Assembly: GCA_965657215.1 (NCBI GenBank)
Contig: CBFHNR010000001.1
Span: 124,001 to 188,000, forward strand
Source: JAHEJA01 sp965657215
Lineage (GTDB): Bacteria; Pseudomonadota; Alphaproteobacteria; Rhodobacterales; Rhodobacteraceae
Length of the DNA stretch: 64,000 nt
Direction: 5' to 3'
The notes under the pieces are model-generated. The model did not search any database. It was not told the origin of the DNA and worked only from the letters and a program-made list of their open reading frames with translations. Below are positions 32,058 through 41,148 of this stretch, piece by piece (position 1 is the first letter of the stretch; the number at the start of each line of letters is the position of its first letter). The position numbers and the translations under genes were made by a program.

Positions 32058-32878
32058 TCTTACGCGATTTGTTGCGTTTGGTTCAAAGTGAGCTCACCCA
32101 AGGGGGGATTGAGAGCGCCGCACGTGATGCGCGGCTTTTGGTGGCCGCGGCATGTGAAATCAAGCCTGATAGATTGACGTTAGAAGCCAATAGCGACGTC
32201 ACTGAGACTATGGTCGAAATGGCCCAACACTACACAAAGGCGCGCCTCAGCCGTGAGCCCGTCTCAAGAATATTGGGGCGGCGTCTGTTTTGGGGGCGGT
32301 GGTTCGAAATCACGCCCGATGTCTTGGACCCTCGTGGGGATACGGAAACCCTGATTGCATTGGCTTTGGATGTTTCTTTTGGCTCCGTTTTGGACCTCGG
32401 AACAGGAAGCGGGTGCATTGCCATAACGCTTGCCGCTGAAACATCCGCCGACGTTGTGGCCACGGATATATCGCAAGCGGCTTTGAAGGTTGCGCAGCAA
32501 AATGCATCGCTCCATAAGGCGCCTGTCAATTTTGTGCACTCAGATTGGTTTGTCGATGTAGCAGGGCGCTTTGATTTAATCGTCTCAAACCCACCTTACA
32601 TAAGCGAAGCTGAAATGTCAGATTTGGATCCAGATGTGGCTTTGTTTGATCCGCATATTGCGCTAACACCTGGGGGGGATGGTCTGTTGCCCTATCGAGA
32701 GATTGCCGCGCAAGCACCGAAATATTTAACGGACCGTGGGCGTATTTTGGTTGAAATTGGTCACAAGCAAGCCCGTGACGTGATGGGTTTCTTTGAGGAC
32801 GCTGGCTTTGCTCAAGTGACGTGTCATCGTGATTTAAACGGAAAAGATCGCGTTATTGAGGCCCTTTTGACCGTATAG
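32054..32878 (+). CDS. prmC: Release factor glutamine N5-methyltransferase
   Basis: 274 residues. The N-terminal helical domain (about 1-80) is followed by a Rossmann methyltransferase with motif I VLDLGTGSGCIAITLA and the catalytic NPPY in IVSNPPYISEAEM. It methylates the GGQ glutamine of RF1 and RF2. The start overlaps the prfA stop, so the two are coupled. The segment RILGRRLFWGRWFEITPDVLDPRGDTETL matches the family's substrate-binding region (RxPLxYIxG...FxVxxxVLxPRPxTE) in diverged form. The next 212 bp up to the DUF4167 gene contain AT-rich DNA with no gene. Confidence 0.95.
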   Translation: MILRDLLRLVQSELTQGGIESAARDARLLVAAACEIKPDRLTLEANSDVTETMVEMAQHYTKARLSREPVSRILGRRLFWGRWFEITPDVLDPRGDTETLIALALDVSFGSVLDLGTGSGCIAITLAAETSADVVATDISQAALKVAQQNASLHKAPVNFVHSDWFVDVAGRFDLIVSNPPYISEAEMSDLDPDVALFDPHIALTPGGDGLLPYREIAAQAPKYLTDRGRILVEIGHKQARDVMGFFEDAGFAQVTCHRDLNGKDRVIEALLTV

Positions 32879-33090
32879 ACTGCGTTTTCGCAGGCATTTG
32901 CCACTTTTGGTAAAATTATTTTGAATAAAGACTTGTATTTGTCGCGCAAAATGGGATACCAATTTGGTGTTACTAGCGTGAGCGTCACATTGTCTGTTCC
33001 GGTAACACTTAGCCGACACATTTATCGTAGCCTTAACCGCATGATAAGAATGTGTCTTTGCCATAAATTAATAGGCTGGATTGCTCATAA

Positions 33091-33672
33091 ATGAGATCTT
33101 CTAAAACACGCTCGCGGTCAAAACAGAACCGTAATCGATCTGTCGGTAATGTCATAAATCGCGTTTTTGATAGCTCCGGTCCCGAAGGCAAAGTGCGCGG
33201 GACGCCTCAGCAAATCATTGAAAAATACAACCAACTTGCGCGCGATGCGCAATTGGGAAATGACCGTATTGCGGCTGAGAATTTTCAACAACACGCTGAG
33301 CACTATCTTCGTTTGCTGGCTGAGGCCCAAAAAGAAGTGGATGCACGGCGCGAACAACAAGAGCGTGAAAACCGTGAACGCCAAGCCGAGCGCGATCGCG
33401 AACGTCAAGAGCGCACACAGTCAAACGATCAGCCGTCGCAATCTGGGGATGCCATCATTGATGATATGGCCAGCAGTGAGCAGCCTGATATCGTAGATCA
33501 CCCAAATTTGGGAGGCGACGCTGGATTGGTTGAAACGCCTGAGGCAGCGCCTAAACAGCAAAAGCCGCGTCCTCCGCGCAAGCCGCGTGCGCCACGCAAG
33601 CCACGTGGGGATAAACCCGAAGGGTCGGAAACGCCTCAACCGCCCGCAGCTGATACGGCTGCTGCAGAATAA
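33091..33672 (+). CDS. DUF4167 domain-containing protein
   Basis: 193 residues. The N-terminal DUF4167 domain (about 1-80) starts with an Arg/Ser/Asn-rich segment RSRSKQNRNRSVGN and continues GTPQQIIEKYNQLARDAQLGNDRIAAENFQQHAEHYLRLL. A Glu/Arg coiled-coil stretch (about 88-112) and a Lys/Pro/Arg-rich disordered tail (about 145-180) follow. The family is restricted to Alphaproteobacteria and often follows prmC; an RNA-associated role is plausible from composition, not shown. A terminator lies 6 bp behind the stop and overlaps the rsmA stop. Confidence 0.85.
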   Translation: MRSSKTRSRSKQNRNRSVGNVINRVFDSSGPEGKVRGTPQQIIEKYNQLARDAQLGNDRIAAENFQQHAEHYLRLLAEAQKEVDARREQQERENRERQAERDRERQERTQSNDQPSQSGDAIIDDMASSEQPDIVDHPNLGGDAGLVETPEAAPKQQKPRPPRKPRAPRKPRGDKPEGSETPQPPAADTAAAE

Positions 33673-33678
33673 ATGAAG

Positions 33679-33706
33679 CCCCGCAAAACTTGCGGGGTTT
33701 ATTTTT
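33679..33706 (+). terminator. Terminator of the DUF4167 gene
   Basis: CCCCGCA (33679-33685) pairs with TGCGGGG (33691-33697), loop AAACT, followed by TTTATTTTTT. It overlaps the stop codon of convergent rsmA. Confidence 0.9.
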
Positions 33707-34541
33707 TGGCGATTTCGCGGGCGAGGGCGCAGAACCCTTCAATTGAAATTTGCTCGGCGCGCTCTGTTGGTTTGAGACCTGCGGCGTGCAATCTATCTTC
33801 GATATCAGGGGCCACGCCCTTTAAGGCCGCGCGTAACATTTTTCGGCGCTGATTAAAGGCCGTTGCAACAACTCTTTCCAACACTTTAGCATCGGCCTCA
33901 AATCTCGGCTTTTCCAATGCGGTGAGATGCACCACAGCGCTTGATACCTTGGGCGGCGGAGTAAAGGCGCTTGGGGGGAGGTTGATCACGATATTGGCGT
34001 CAGCACGCCACTGGGCCAAAATAGCAAGGCGCCCATAGGCCTTGGATCCCGGTTGCGCGACGATCCTATCGGCGACTTCGCGTTGGAACATCAATGTTAA
34101 ACTCTGCCAAAAGGGGGGCCATTCTTTTGGGGTGAGCCATCGCACCAACAATTCGGTCCCCACATTATACGGCAGGTTCGCTGCGACGCGAATAGGCGGG
34201 GTGAGATGTTCGAGCGGATTGACCTCAAGCGCGTCGCCTTCGATGATCTGCAATCGATCTGCATAGGCCTCTGCAATCTCATGCAAGGCAGGAAGGCAGC
34301 GATGATCTTTCTCAATCGCTAGAACTTTGCGTGCTCCTTCGGACAAAAGCCCCCGCGTTAATCCACCTGGTCCCGGTCCGATTTCAAGCACGTCACAGCC
34401 CGTCAAATCCCCCGCTTGGCGGGCAATTTTCGCCGTGAGATTAAGATCAAGCAAAAAGTTTTGCCCCAGAGATTTACGCGCGGATAGCCCATGGTTTGCG
34501 ATCACCTCACGCAAAGGGGGTAGGGTATCAATCGCGCTCAT
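33699..34541 (-). CDS. rsmA: 16S rRNA (adenine1518/1519-N6)-dimethyltransferase
   Basis: 280 residues. KsgA/RsmA signature: LGQNFLLDLNLTAKIA (about 25-40), SAM motif DVLEIGPGPGGLTRGLL, acidic motif AIEKD, IEGDALEV, and the catalytic NLPYNVGTELL. It dimethylates two adjacent adenosines at the 3' end of 16S rRNA late in 30S assembly. It is the last gene of the lptF-lptG-lptD-surA-pdxA-rsmA series, overlapping pdxA by 4 bp, as in E. coli surA-pdxA-rsmA. Confidence 0.96.
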   Translation of the reverse strand: MSAIDTLPPLREVIANHGLSARKSLGQNFLLDLNLTAKIARQAGDLTGCDVLEIGPGPGGLTRGLLSEGARKVLAIEKDHRCLPALHEIAEAYADRLQIIEGDALEVNPLEHLTPPIRVAANLPYNVGTELLVRWLTPKEWPPFWQSLTLMFQREVADRIVAQPGSKAYGRLAILAQWRADANIVINLPPSAFTPPPKVSSAVVHLTALEKPRFEADAKVLERVVATAFNQRRKMLRAALKGVAPDIEDRLHAAGLKPTERAEQISIEGFCALAREIAKK

Positions 34542-35506
34542 GAGGTGGCTCCTAGCTCGGCGGCCAATTTGATGGCCTCTATTGTCGAGCTCGGGTTTGC
34601 CTTATTTTTCCCTGCAATGTCAAAGGCTGTTCCGTGATCGGGAGAGGTGCGAATAAAAGGAAGCCCAAGGGTAATATTCACACCACGGTCAAAATCCAAC
34701 GTTTTGATCGGGATGAGGGCTTGATCGTGATACATGCAAATCGCGACATCATAGCCTGCGCGCGCGCTTGCATGAAACATCGTATCCGCCGAAAGGGGGC
34801 CGCGAATATCCATGCCATTGCTGACAAGGTTTTGAATAACGGGGGCGATGATCTCTTGATCCTCGTGGCCCATTTTTCCGCCTTCGCCTGCATGGGGATT
34901 GAGGCCCGCAACGGTTATGCGCGGATGCTTTATTCCGAATTGGTCGATTAGCGCGCGATGTGTGATTTTGATGGTGTCTTCGATCAATTGAGGCGTCAGT
35001 GCCTCAGGAACATCTGCGAGAGGGATATGAATCGTGGTTGGCACAACGCGAAGCTGGTCTGAGGCTAACATCATCACCACTTGATCCACATTCGCCAAGG
35101 CCGCCAAATATTCTGTGTGTCCTGGATAGGCAAAATTCGCCCCGTCTTGGAGCGCTTTTTTATGAATAGGAAGCGTGCAAATTGCACTGGCTTGACCTTT
35201 GAGCGTCATATCAACTCCGCGAGCGATAACGTCAATCACGCCTTGGGCGTTGCGCGGATCAGGTGTGCCATGGCTGAGCGCGCCATCAAAGGGATGCGCC
35301 AAAACAGGAAGAGCGGTTTTAAATGCACCTGCTGCTTCGGACGGGTCTGATATGACCTGAACTGGGGCTGATTTGGGTAAATGACGCGGATCGGCAATCA
35401 GGAAAAAGGGACGGCTATCCTTGAGGGCATCCCATGCTTTTATCGCCAGCTCGGGGCCAATTCCCGCTGGTTCACCACAGCTCACAGCAATAGGCGCATG
35501 TGTCAT
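34538..35506 (-). CDS. pdxA: 4-hydroxythreonine-4-phosphate dehydrogenase
   Basis: 322 residues. It opens with the family's SCGEPAGIGPELAIKAW and carries the metal-binding histidines in GHTEYLAAL (about 132), LNPHAGEGGKMGHED (about 203-217) and MYHDQALIPIKTLDFDRGVNITLGLPFIRTSPDHGTAFDIAG. It oxidises 4-phosphohydroxy-L-threonine in de novo pyridoxal phosphate synthesis. It overlaps surA and rsmA by 4 bp on each side. Length and motifs are normal. Confidence 0.95.
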   Translation of the reverse strand: MTHAPIAVSCGEPAGIGPELAIKAWDALKDSRPFFLIADPRHLPKSAPVQVISDPSEAAGAFKTALPVLAHPFDGALSHGTPDPRNAQGVIDVIARGVDMTLKGQASAICTLPIHKKALQDGANFAYPGHTEYLAALANVDQVVMMLASDQLRVVPTTIHIPLADVPEALTPQLIEDTIKITHRALIDQFGIKHPRITVAGLNPHAGEGGKMGHEDQEIIAPVIQNLVSNGMDIRGPLSADTMFHASARAGYDVAICMYHDQALIPIKTLDFDRGVNITLGLPFIRTSPDHGTAFDIAGKNKANPSSTIEAIKLAAELGATS

Positions 35507-36705
35507 TTTTCAACAATCCGCGCGTCTTGGCGTAAGTTTTCCAAATAGCCATTTGCGTAGGTTTCAAGTTTTTTATTCCGCAGTCCATTGCGGATCGCAT
35601 CTAAATCAAGGCTTTCTTCGGGGGCAAAGGCGCGTCCACAGAGCATTGTAATCGTTGCAAACCCTTCACCTTGGCTCAGCTCGAATTCATTAATGTCCAA
35701 GCGGCTTAAGGTGGTGCGTAAACTTGATGGTAATGTTTTTGGATCCCCTGACAACCGACGCAGGGAATGGGTCGCGTTGTCCTTGGCAAAGCCATAGAGA
35801 TCATCGCAATGCACAAGGCTTGCACTTAGATTTGAGAGGGCTTCATCGCCATTTGGGACAGAATAGGTCGCATAGTCCACACTCACTGGGGTTGGCCGTG
35901 AATAGGGTGTTTCTGTCATCGCTCTAAGTTGGAACAGGGCGATTGCATTCGGGAGCTCAAGCGGCTCCGTGACTTCACCTGGTTTCAAGTCAAAGATCAG
36001 CGGCTGCAACACAGGGGGTAATTTATCCAAACGCTGCCATTCGAGGCGTCCCCCTTGGTCACGGGTGGGAACCGCGGAATATTCACGCGCGGCGGCAGAA
36101 AACCGAGCGGTTGAGGTATAGCCTGAGACCTCTTTGGCGATTGCGCGCACTTCTTCTTCGAATTGAGGTTGAAGCGGCATGATAAGCTCAGATAGCAAAA
36201 CCTGAATGCTTGTGCCGCCTTGACCTGTATTGGTGGTCCGCTCAATTTGATCTTCGCTGACCTGGCTTTGAGAGCCGAATTTTGCGCGCACAACTTGGCG
36301 CCATGCAAGACCTGCTTCGATAAAGGCGCGGATCGTGCTCTCTGAGACGCCGCGGCGCGCAAGGTCGGCGACAAGCGCAGGTCCCGTTTTTTGAGTGCGG
36401 GCGGCAAATTCGTCAACGCCTTGGTCGATTTCATCTTCTGAGATCCGAATGCCTAGTTGCTTGGCTGCACCAAGCTTTAGTCGGTCTTCGATCAACTGCG
36501 TTTTTGCGAGGCGTTTTTTATTGCCAGGCGCATTCAAAACGCTCAGCAATCTTTCGCGCTGCGACAGCTCATAGCCTGTTATGGCGCCATCGTTCACACG
36601 AATGGCCGTTGAAAAGAGGCTCTGAGCCTGTGGAACACTGGGGGTTCCAAACAATAGCCCAATGCTAAAGGTTGCTATGGTCAAGTGACGTAAAGTGTGA
36701 CGCAT
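35503..36705 (-). CDS. surA: Periplasmic peptidylprolyl isomerase/chaperone (SurA-like)
   Basis: 400 residues. A Sec signal peptide ends near residue 28 (LLFGTPSVPQAQS), then a SurA N-terminal chaperone domain with INDG-like VNDGAITGYELSQRERLL (about 38-55) and one clear parvulin-type domain (about 170-265, LSELIMPLQPQFEEE... RDQGGRLEWQRLDKLPPVLQPLIFDLKPGEVTEPLE). The C-terminal part looks like a degenerate second domain. SurA escorts outer-membrane proteins, including LptD, to the Bam complex, which fits its place 3 bp behind lptD. Confidence 0.9.
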   Translation of the reverse strand: MRHTLRHLTIATFSIGLLFGTPSVPQAQSLFSTAIRVNDGAITGYELSQRERLLSVLNAPGNKKRLAKTQLIEDRLKLGAAKQLGIRISEDEIDQGVDEFAARTQKTGPALVADLARRGVSESTIRAFIEAGLAWRQVVRAKFGSQSQVSEDQIERTTNTGQGGTSIQVLLSELIMPLQPQFEEEVRAIAKEVSGYTSTARFSAAAREYSAVPTRDQGGRLEWQRLDKLPPVLQPLIFDLKPGEVTEPLELPNAIALFQLRAMTETPYSRPTPVSVDYATYSVPNGDEALSNLSASLVHCDDLYGFAKDNATHSLRRLSGDPKTLPSSLRTTLSRLDINEFELSQGEGFATITMLCGRAFAPEESLDLDAIRNGLRNKKLETYANGYLENLRQDARIVEK

Positions 36706-36708
36706 CCA

Positions 36709-38820
36709 TTATTTCCTACATGACCGAGTGACCAATCCGCTTTGGCCCCCAGTGCTAAACCCCAATAAATCCACCGTAAGCCCATAGGTCGTTAATGGCT
36801 CAGATGTTCCCGATACAGTAAAGCGGCGTGAGACGGAAAAATCAATCTCCACGCATTCATTTTGATATTTTAAGCCAAGTCCAGCCTGCGCTGTTTTGGC
36901 GGAGACAAGATCATAGCGCAAGTTGTTTGAGACTGTCCAATTTTGGTTGGCCTTATATCTCGTGGCCAGCTTCCATTCCGCGACAGTTGTATCCCGCTCT
37001 TCATAGGCGTCAGCCTTGAGCAAGCTATACCCCGCATTCACGTCCCATTTTCCGTGTGTGACGTCAAACAAGGCTTCGGCCTTGGTGACTTGGGCCTTTT
37101 GGTCAACAATAGCGCGGGCCATGATTCCAAAGGTTTTACCGTTGTTATAGCGCGTGCTGATCAGGAAATCAGATTTTGCATTGCGCAGGCCTGAACTAGC
37201 GGAGAAATCTTCGCGTGCATTTTCTCTAAAAACCTGCCCCATGACGAAATCTAATTTGTGCGATTGGGTAAAGTGATGTTTGAATCGCAACCCGATTGCG
37301 CCACGTAACCCGCGTTCGTAACGATCTGGAGCCGGAAACCTCGATAGCGACAAGAGATTAGCACTGTCAAGTTCGACGCGCGTGCTTTCCTCATTAGGTA
37401 GGTCAAGGATTTGGCGGGCGCTGTAACCGAGTTGAACCATCGGCTCGATAAGTGTGACTTGCTCGGCGGTTCCTCGGCGAAGAAGGGGAAGCCGTGCATC
37501 GAAATAGGTGTCAGCCGTTGCCGCAGATTGTATCTCGGGATATCGGCTGTCCTGGGAAATGGCGAAATAATCATAGCGCGCTTGGGCGCCGGCGCTCCAT
37601 TGAATGCCTAGGCGATCTGTAAAGCTCCGGCGATACAAAAGAGAGCCGTTTAAACGCGCCATATCGCGTCCGATTTGATCTGCATCAGAGCCGCGAACAT
37701 TTGTATGCGCTTGAATGTTTAACCGCAGCTCCCCGCCGATGGATCGCGGCAAGAACCGTTTTTCATATTCGCTAAAAGTGACAAGGGTCGGAAGTGTTCC
37801 GTTATCGTCATAAAATGAATGGTAGTTGATGAAATTGGCTGCGCGATAGGACCTTTTGGCCGCTTTTGACAGGGTCAGCGTGCTTTGTAAGCGGTCTTTG
37901 GTTTCGATTTCATAATCGCCGAGATAGCTGTCATCGCTGACAGTTTCTAAATCAAAGTTGAATTTATAATCATGGGCAAGATTGAAATTGCCAATAGCGC
38001 GCATGTAACCGCGCCACGAAGCCGGTGTCAGGTCATCGCGCGACACAGATCCATTTATAGTGAGGCCGCCTCTTCGAAAGGCTTGTCTATAGCGCCATTC
38101 AAAGGTGTTTGTTTTTGTGGATATAAATGGAGTTACAGTCAGGTCTTTGTCATCCCCGATCGGGATAAAATAGGGGAGCTTAATCCCCAAGCCCACAATC
38201 GAATTTGATACCCCCTTAGGGGACAAGAACCCTTGATACCGCTCAACCGTTGGATCAGGGAGCCGCATGTAAGGGAGATAGAACACCGGAATGTCATATA
38301 TGCGGAATTGCGCGTGACGGAAATAAATTTGCTTTTCTTCATCATCATGGCGCACGGATCTTGCACGAATTTGCCACAAGGGCGGGCGATCATCGCATGT
38401 CTGACAGGATGTTGCACCAACCTCCGTCATATCCGAATAGCGTCCGTCAATCCGACTGAGCTCTGCGGCTTGGAGTTCCATTTGTTGGCTCAAAACGAGG
38501 CGCGCGCTTCGCAATATCCCGTTTTCCAAATCGCGATCAAGCGTGCCTTGGGTTGCGCTCACAACGTTGCCTAATGTGTCGCTCAAGGTAATGGGGCCTG
38601 AGATGTCAATTGTATCCTTGGTGCGATCATATGTGATTTCGTCGGCCAACAAGGTGTTTCCGCGATAAAAAACTTCAACGACGCCTTTGGCGATCAAATC
38701 CCCGCTTGCGGTGACCTCAATAGTATCAGCGATAAGAACCGCATCCTCATTGGTTTGTGCCGTGGCAATTTGTGCGAGGCAACAGACAAGAGACAAGACA
38801 ATAACGCGGAGCATGGTCAT
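36709..38820 (-). CDS. lptD: LPS-assembly outer-membrane protein LptD
   Basis: 703 residues from ATG 38820 (an ATG at 38814 is equally possible). Signal peptide to about residue 22 (LSLVCCLAQIATAQT). The OstA jellyroll (about 28-140: LIADTIEVTASGDLIAKGVVEVFYRGNTLLADEITYD) is followed by a 26-strand-type barrel (about 220-700). Cysteines in TSCQTCDDRPP and near the C-terminus (NECVEID, SCRK) may form the inter-domain disulfides. It inserts lipopolysaccharide into the outer leaflet. Its ATG overlaps the lptG stop by 4 bp. Confidence 0.95.
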   Translation of the reverse strand: MTMLRVIVLSLVCCLAQIATAQTNEDAVLIADTIEVTASGDLIAKGVVEVFYRGNTLLADEITYDRTKDTIDISGPITLSDTLGNVVSATQGTLDRDLENGILRSARLVLSQQMELQAAELSRIDGRYSDMTEVGATSCQTCDDRPPLWQIRARSVRHDDEEKQIYFRHAQFRIYDIPVFYLPYMRLPDPTVERYQGFLSPKGVSNSIVGLGIKLPYFIPIGDDKDLTVTPFISTKTNTFEWRYRQAFRRGGLTINGSVSRDDLTPASWRGYMRAIGNFNLAHDYKFNFDLETVSDDSYLGDYEIETKDRLQSTLTLSKAAKRSYRAANFINYHSFYDDNGTLPTLVTFSEYEKRFLPRSIGGELRLNIQAHTNVRGSDADQIGRDMARLNGSLLYRRSFTDRLGIQWSAGAQARYDYFAISQDSRYPEIQSAATADTYFDARLPLLRRGTAEQVTLIEPMVQLGYSARQILDLPNEESTRVELDSANLLSLSRFPAPDRYERGLRGAIGLRFKHHFTQSHKLDFVMGQVFRENAREDFSASSGLRNAKSDFLISTRYNNGKTFGIMARAIVDQKAQVTKAEALFDVTHGKWDVNAGYSLLKADAYEERDTTVAEWKLATRYKANQNWTVSNNLRYDLVSAKTAQAGLGLKYQNECVEIDFSVSRRFTVSGTSEPLTTYGLTVDLLGFSTGGQSGLVTRSCRK

Positions 38821-39911
38821 CCATCCTCCATCTGTAAAATCAAGCCCAAGGCAAGCGCGATAGAGGCAAGGGCAGGGACCCATGCCGCAACCACAATGGG
38901 CAATTGGCCGTTATCCCCCAAAATCTGAGCAAAGTTGCGCACGTAATATAATCCAAATCCCAAGAGGACAGCGGATAACACCCGCAAGCCCGTTCCCCCA
39001 AACCGAGAATGCTTCATCGTGAAAGCCGCTCCAATGAGCATCATTGCCACCAAAAAGAAGGGTCGTGCAAGTTCCATCTGCATCCAAACGGCATAGCGAC
39101 GCGCGGAAAATCCAGCCTCGTCGAGTTGCTCAATGAATTTGGGCAAATCCCAAACAGAAATTGAAGACGGATTTCCAAATTGATCGGTGATTTGTTCTCG
39201 TGTCAGCGTGGACTCAACGCGCAAAATATCATGCTGTTGAGCGGCTTCTTCTGAATTGATACCGGGAATGAGGGGCCAAACTTTGACCCGTTCTAATATC
39301 CACATCCCGTCGCGAAGCGAGGCTTGGTCTGCTTCAATCCGTCGATTGGGGCCGCCAAATTTGCTATAATTCAGCATGCTGACATCAAACAGAATGGATC
39401 CATCAAAATTCGCGCGTGCGGCCCGAATAACGGTTTGCCCTGTTTCGCCACCTTGACGAAGCCAAAGACCTTCTCGACCAATTGAAAATGCAGAAGGGCT
39501 TCCTGATCTATAGGTTTCGCTGAGCTCTCCATAGCGCACGGATGTGGCGGCTACGATTGGGTTGAATAATGACACAGTGACCAACCCGATCAAAAAGGCA
39601 ACAGTGATGGGCGCAATGAGCGTATGGAGCGCAGAGCGACCAACAGATCGCGCGACAACCAGCTCGCTTGATCTCGCCAAGGCGATAAACAGGCTTACTG
39701 TCGAGATAATCATGACGAGTGGCAAAATTTGATAGAGCGCTTGGGGCGTTTTCAACATCGTAATGTAAACAACATCCCCAAACGACACATAGCTTCCAAA
39801 GCGCCGCATTTGTTCGACCAAGTCAATCAATGTCATGAATAAGAAAAACACGGCAAAGACTGAGGCGAACATTTTGAAAAAGCGTCGGGCAAAATAGAAA
39901 TGCAGCGTCAT
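38817..39911 (-). CDS. lptG: LPS export ABC transporter permease LptG
   Basis: 364 residues from ATG 39911; the longer upstream frame runs into lptF. Six membrane segments of the YjgP/YjgQ family: three N-terminal (e.g. MFASVFAVFFLFMTLIDLV), a periplasmic beta-jellyroll (about 130-260), then three C-terminal. With LptF and the ATPase LptB it extracts LPS from the inner membrane. Overlaps lptF and lptD by 4 bp each. LptB and LptC are not in the window. Confidence 0.95.
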   Translation of the reverse strand: MTLHFYFARRFFKMFASVFAVFFLFMTLIDLVEQMRRFGSYVSFGDVVYITMLKTPQALYQILPLVMIISTVSLFIALARSSELVVARSVGRSALHTLIAPITVAFLIGLVTVSLFNPIVAATSVRYGELSETYRSGSPSAFSIGREGLWLRQGGETGQTVIRAARANFDGSILFDVSMLNYSKFGGPNRRIEADQASLRDGMWILERVKVWPLIPGINSEEAAQQHDILRVESTLTREQITDQFGNPSSISVWDLPKFIEQLDEAGFSARRYAVWMQMELARPFFLVAMMLIGAAFTMKHSRFGGTGLRVLSAVLLGFGLYYVRNFAQILGDNGQLPIVVAAWVPALASIALALGLILQMEDG

Positions 39912-41026
39912 GAAAACGCTCCCCAAATCATCCAGCGACGTTTTGGTTGCGAGGCTTTGTATAACAAAAGGCCAGAAGTGACAAAGGCAAACACAGATGG
40001 CGCGTAGACCAAATACCACAACGACGGGCTGGACCTAACCGGTCCCGTCACAAGGCTTTCGACCATTTTGATGAGGACCAACAAAAAGATTGCGAACAAG
40101 ATTTGTCGGGTCGCGCCGAACCTGCTGAAGGATCCAATCATTAGCGCGCTATATCCGATTAATGCGGCCGCTAGACACAAAAGAGGCTCGTGAAGTCGGC
40201 TATGCACTTCTTCGATTAATCTGGCTTCTGTTTTGAGCGACGTCGTTGTTTTTGCCTGTTCCAAGAGGTCAGGGATGGACATTTCTTTCATGCCCAAACG
40301 TAGTGGTCCTGTGTTGGCAAAAACTCCAGAAATATCATAGGCGAAATCGCTAAATAGTGTCGTCGAAATTTGGTTGGTTTCGTAATTCAATGTTTGGGCT
40401 AACCCATTGAGCATGACCAAATTGGTCGAGGGTCCATCGCGTAACAAATAGGCTTTGTTGGCTGTATAGGTAACGGCAAACTCTTCGTCACGCCGGTCCG
40501 AGAGGAAAATATCCAATAGCTCACCGTCTGAGGTGATTTCGCGAATGTAAAAGGTCGTGCCTTTGACTGGATGCAAGAAGATCCCATCGCGCAACAGACG
40601 TGAGGACACCGATGCCGTGATGTCGCGTTCGCGCTGCTTTAATTGGGCATTGCTTTCGGGCACGAGGTAGACAGTCAAGCTCAGCATGAATAGGGCAACC
40701 AAGAGACCAAAGACCACGACAGGACGTGCAAGCCTCCACGGGCTAAATCCAGTGGCCTGCATAACGATCAATTCGCTTTCATTATTCAAGCGATTGATGA
40801 CGTAAACGACGGCGGCAAATGTCGAAATCGGAAGAACCATACCGATCACATTGGGCAAGGTCAGCATGGTGAATTCCAAGAACACGCCCGCTGAATGACC
40901 GTCTGCGATGAGCAGATCAAACAAAACAACGGCGCGATTCACCCAATAAACGGATACCAACACAAGCGAAAAGAACCCAAATAGGATCATCAATTGTGAT
41001 AATAGATATCTGTCAAATCGCGACAC
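39908..41026 (-). CDS. lptF: LPS export ABC transporter permease LptF
   Basis: 372 residues, same six-segment plus jellyroll architecture as LptG. It opens FDRYLLSQLMILFGFFSLVLVSVYWVNRAVVLFD and has a cytoplasmic coupling segment NRLNNESELIVMQATGFSPWRLARPVV (about 93-119), the region that contacts LptB. First gene of the lptF-lptG-lptD-surA-pdxA-rsmA series, divergent from pepA with a 122-bp intergenic region that must hold both promoters. Confidence 0.95.
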   Translation of the reverse strand: MSRFDRYLLSQLMILFGFFSLVLVSVYWVNRAVVLFDLLIADGHSAGVFLEFTMLTLPNVIGMVLPISTFAAVVYVINRLNNESELIVMQATGFSPWRLARPVVVFGLLVALFMLSLTVYLVPESNAQLKQRERDITASVSSRLLRDGIFLHPVKGTTFYIREITSDGELLDIFLSDRRDEEFAVTYTANKAYLLRDGPSTNLVMLNGLAQTLNYETNQISTTLFSDFAYDISGVFANTGPLRLGMKEMSIPDLLEQAKTTTSLKTEARLIEEVHSRLHEPLLCLAAALIGYSALMIGSFSRFGATRQILFAIFLLVLIKMVESLVTGPVRSSPSLWYLVYAPSVFAFVTSGLLLYKASQPKRRWMIWGAFS

Positions 41027-41148
41027 GTCGCCCTCAAACCCTTGTTATGCATCTCGTTTAAAGGAATTATTGCTTGGGGAAAACTGCTAACTGGATATTG
41101 TGGCGGATCACCGCTAGATCTATGGGATAATCAACAAGGAGAAATAGA

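Noticed and set aside
32995..33010. TGTT-CCGG-TAACA before the DUF4167 gene, as a third LacI-type operator
   Set aside because: It lacks one base of the 14-bp spacing and the GCG core, so half-site symmetry is lost. Chance similarity is likelier.
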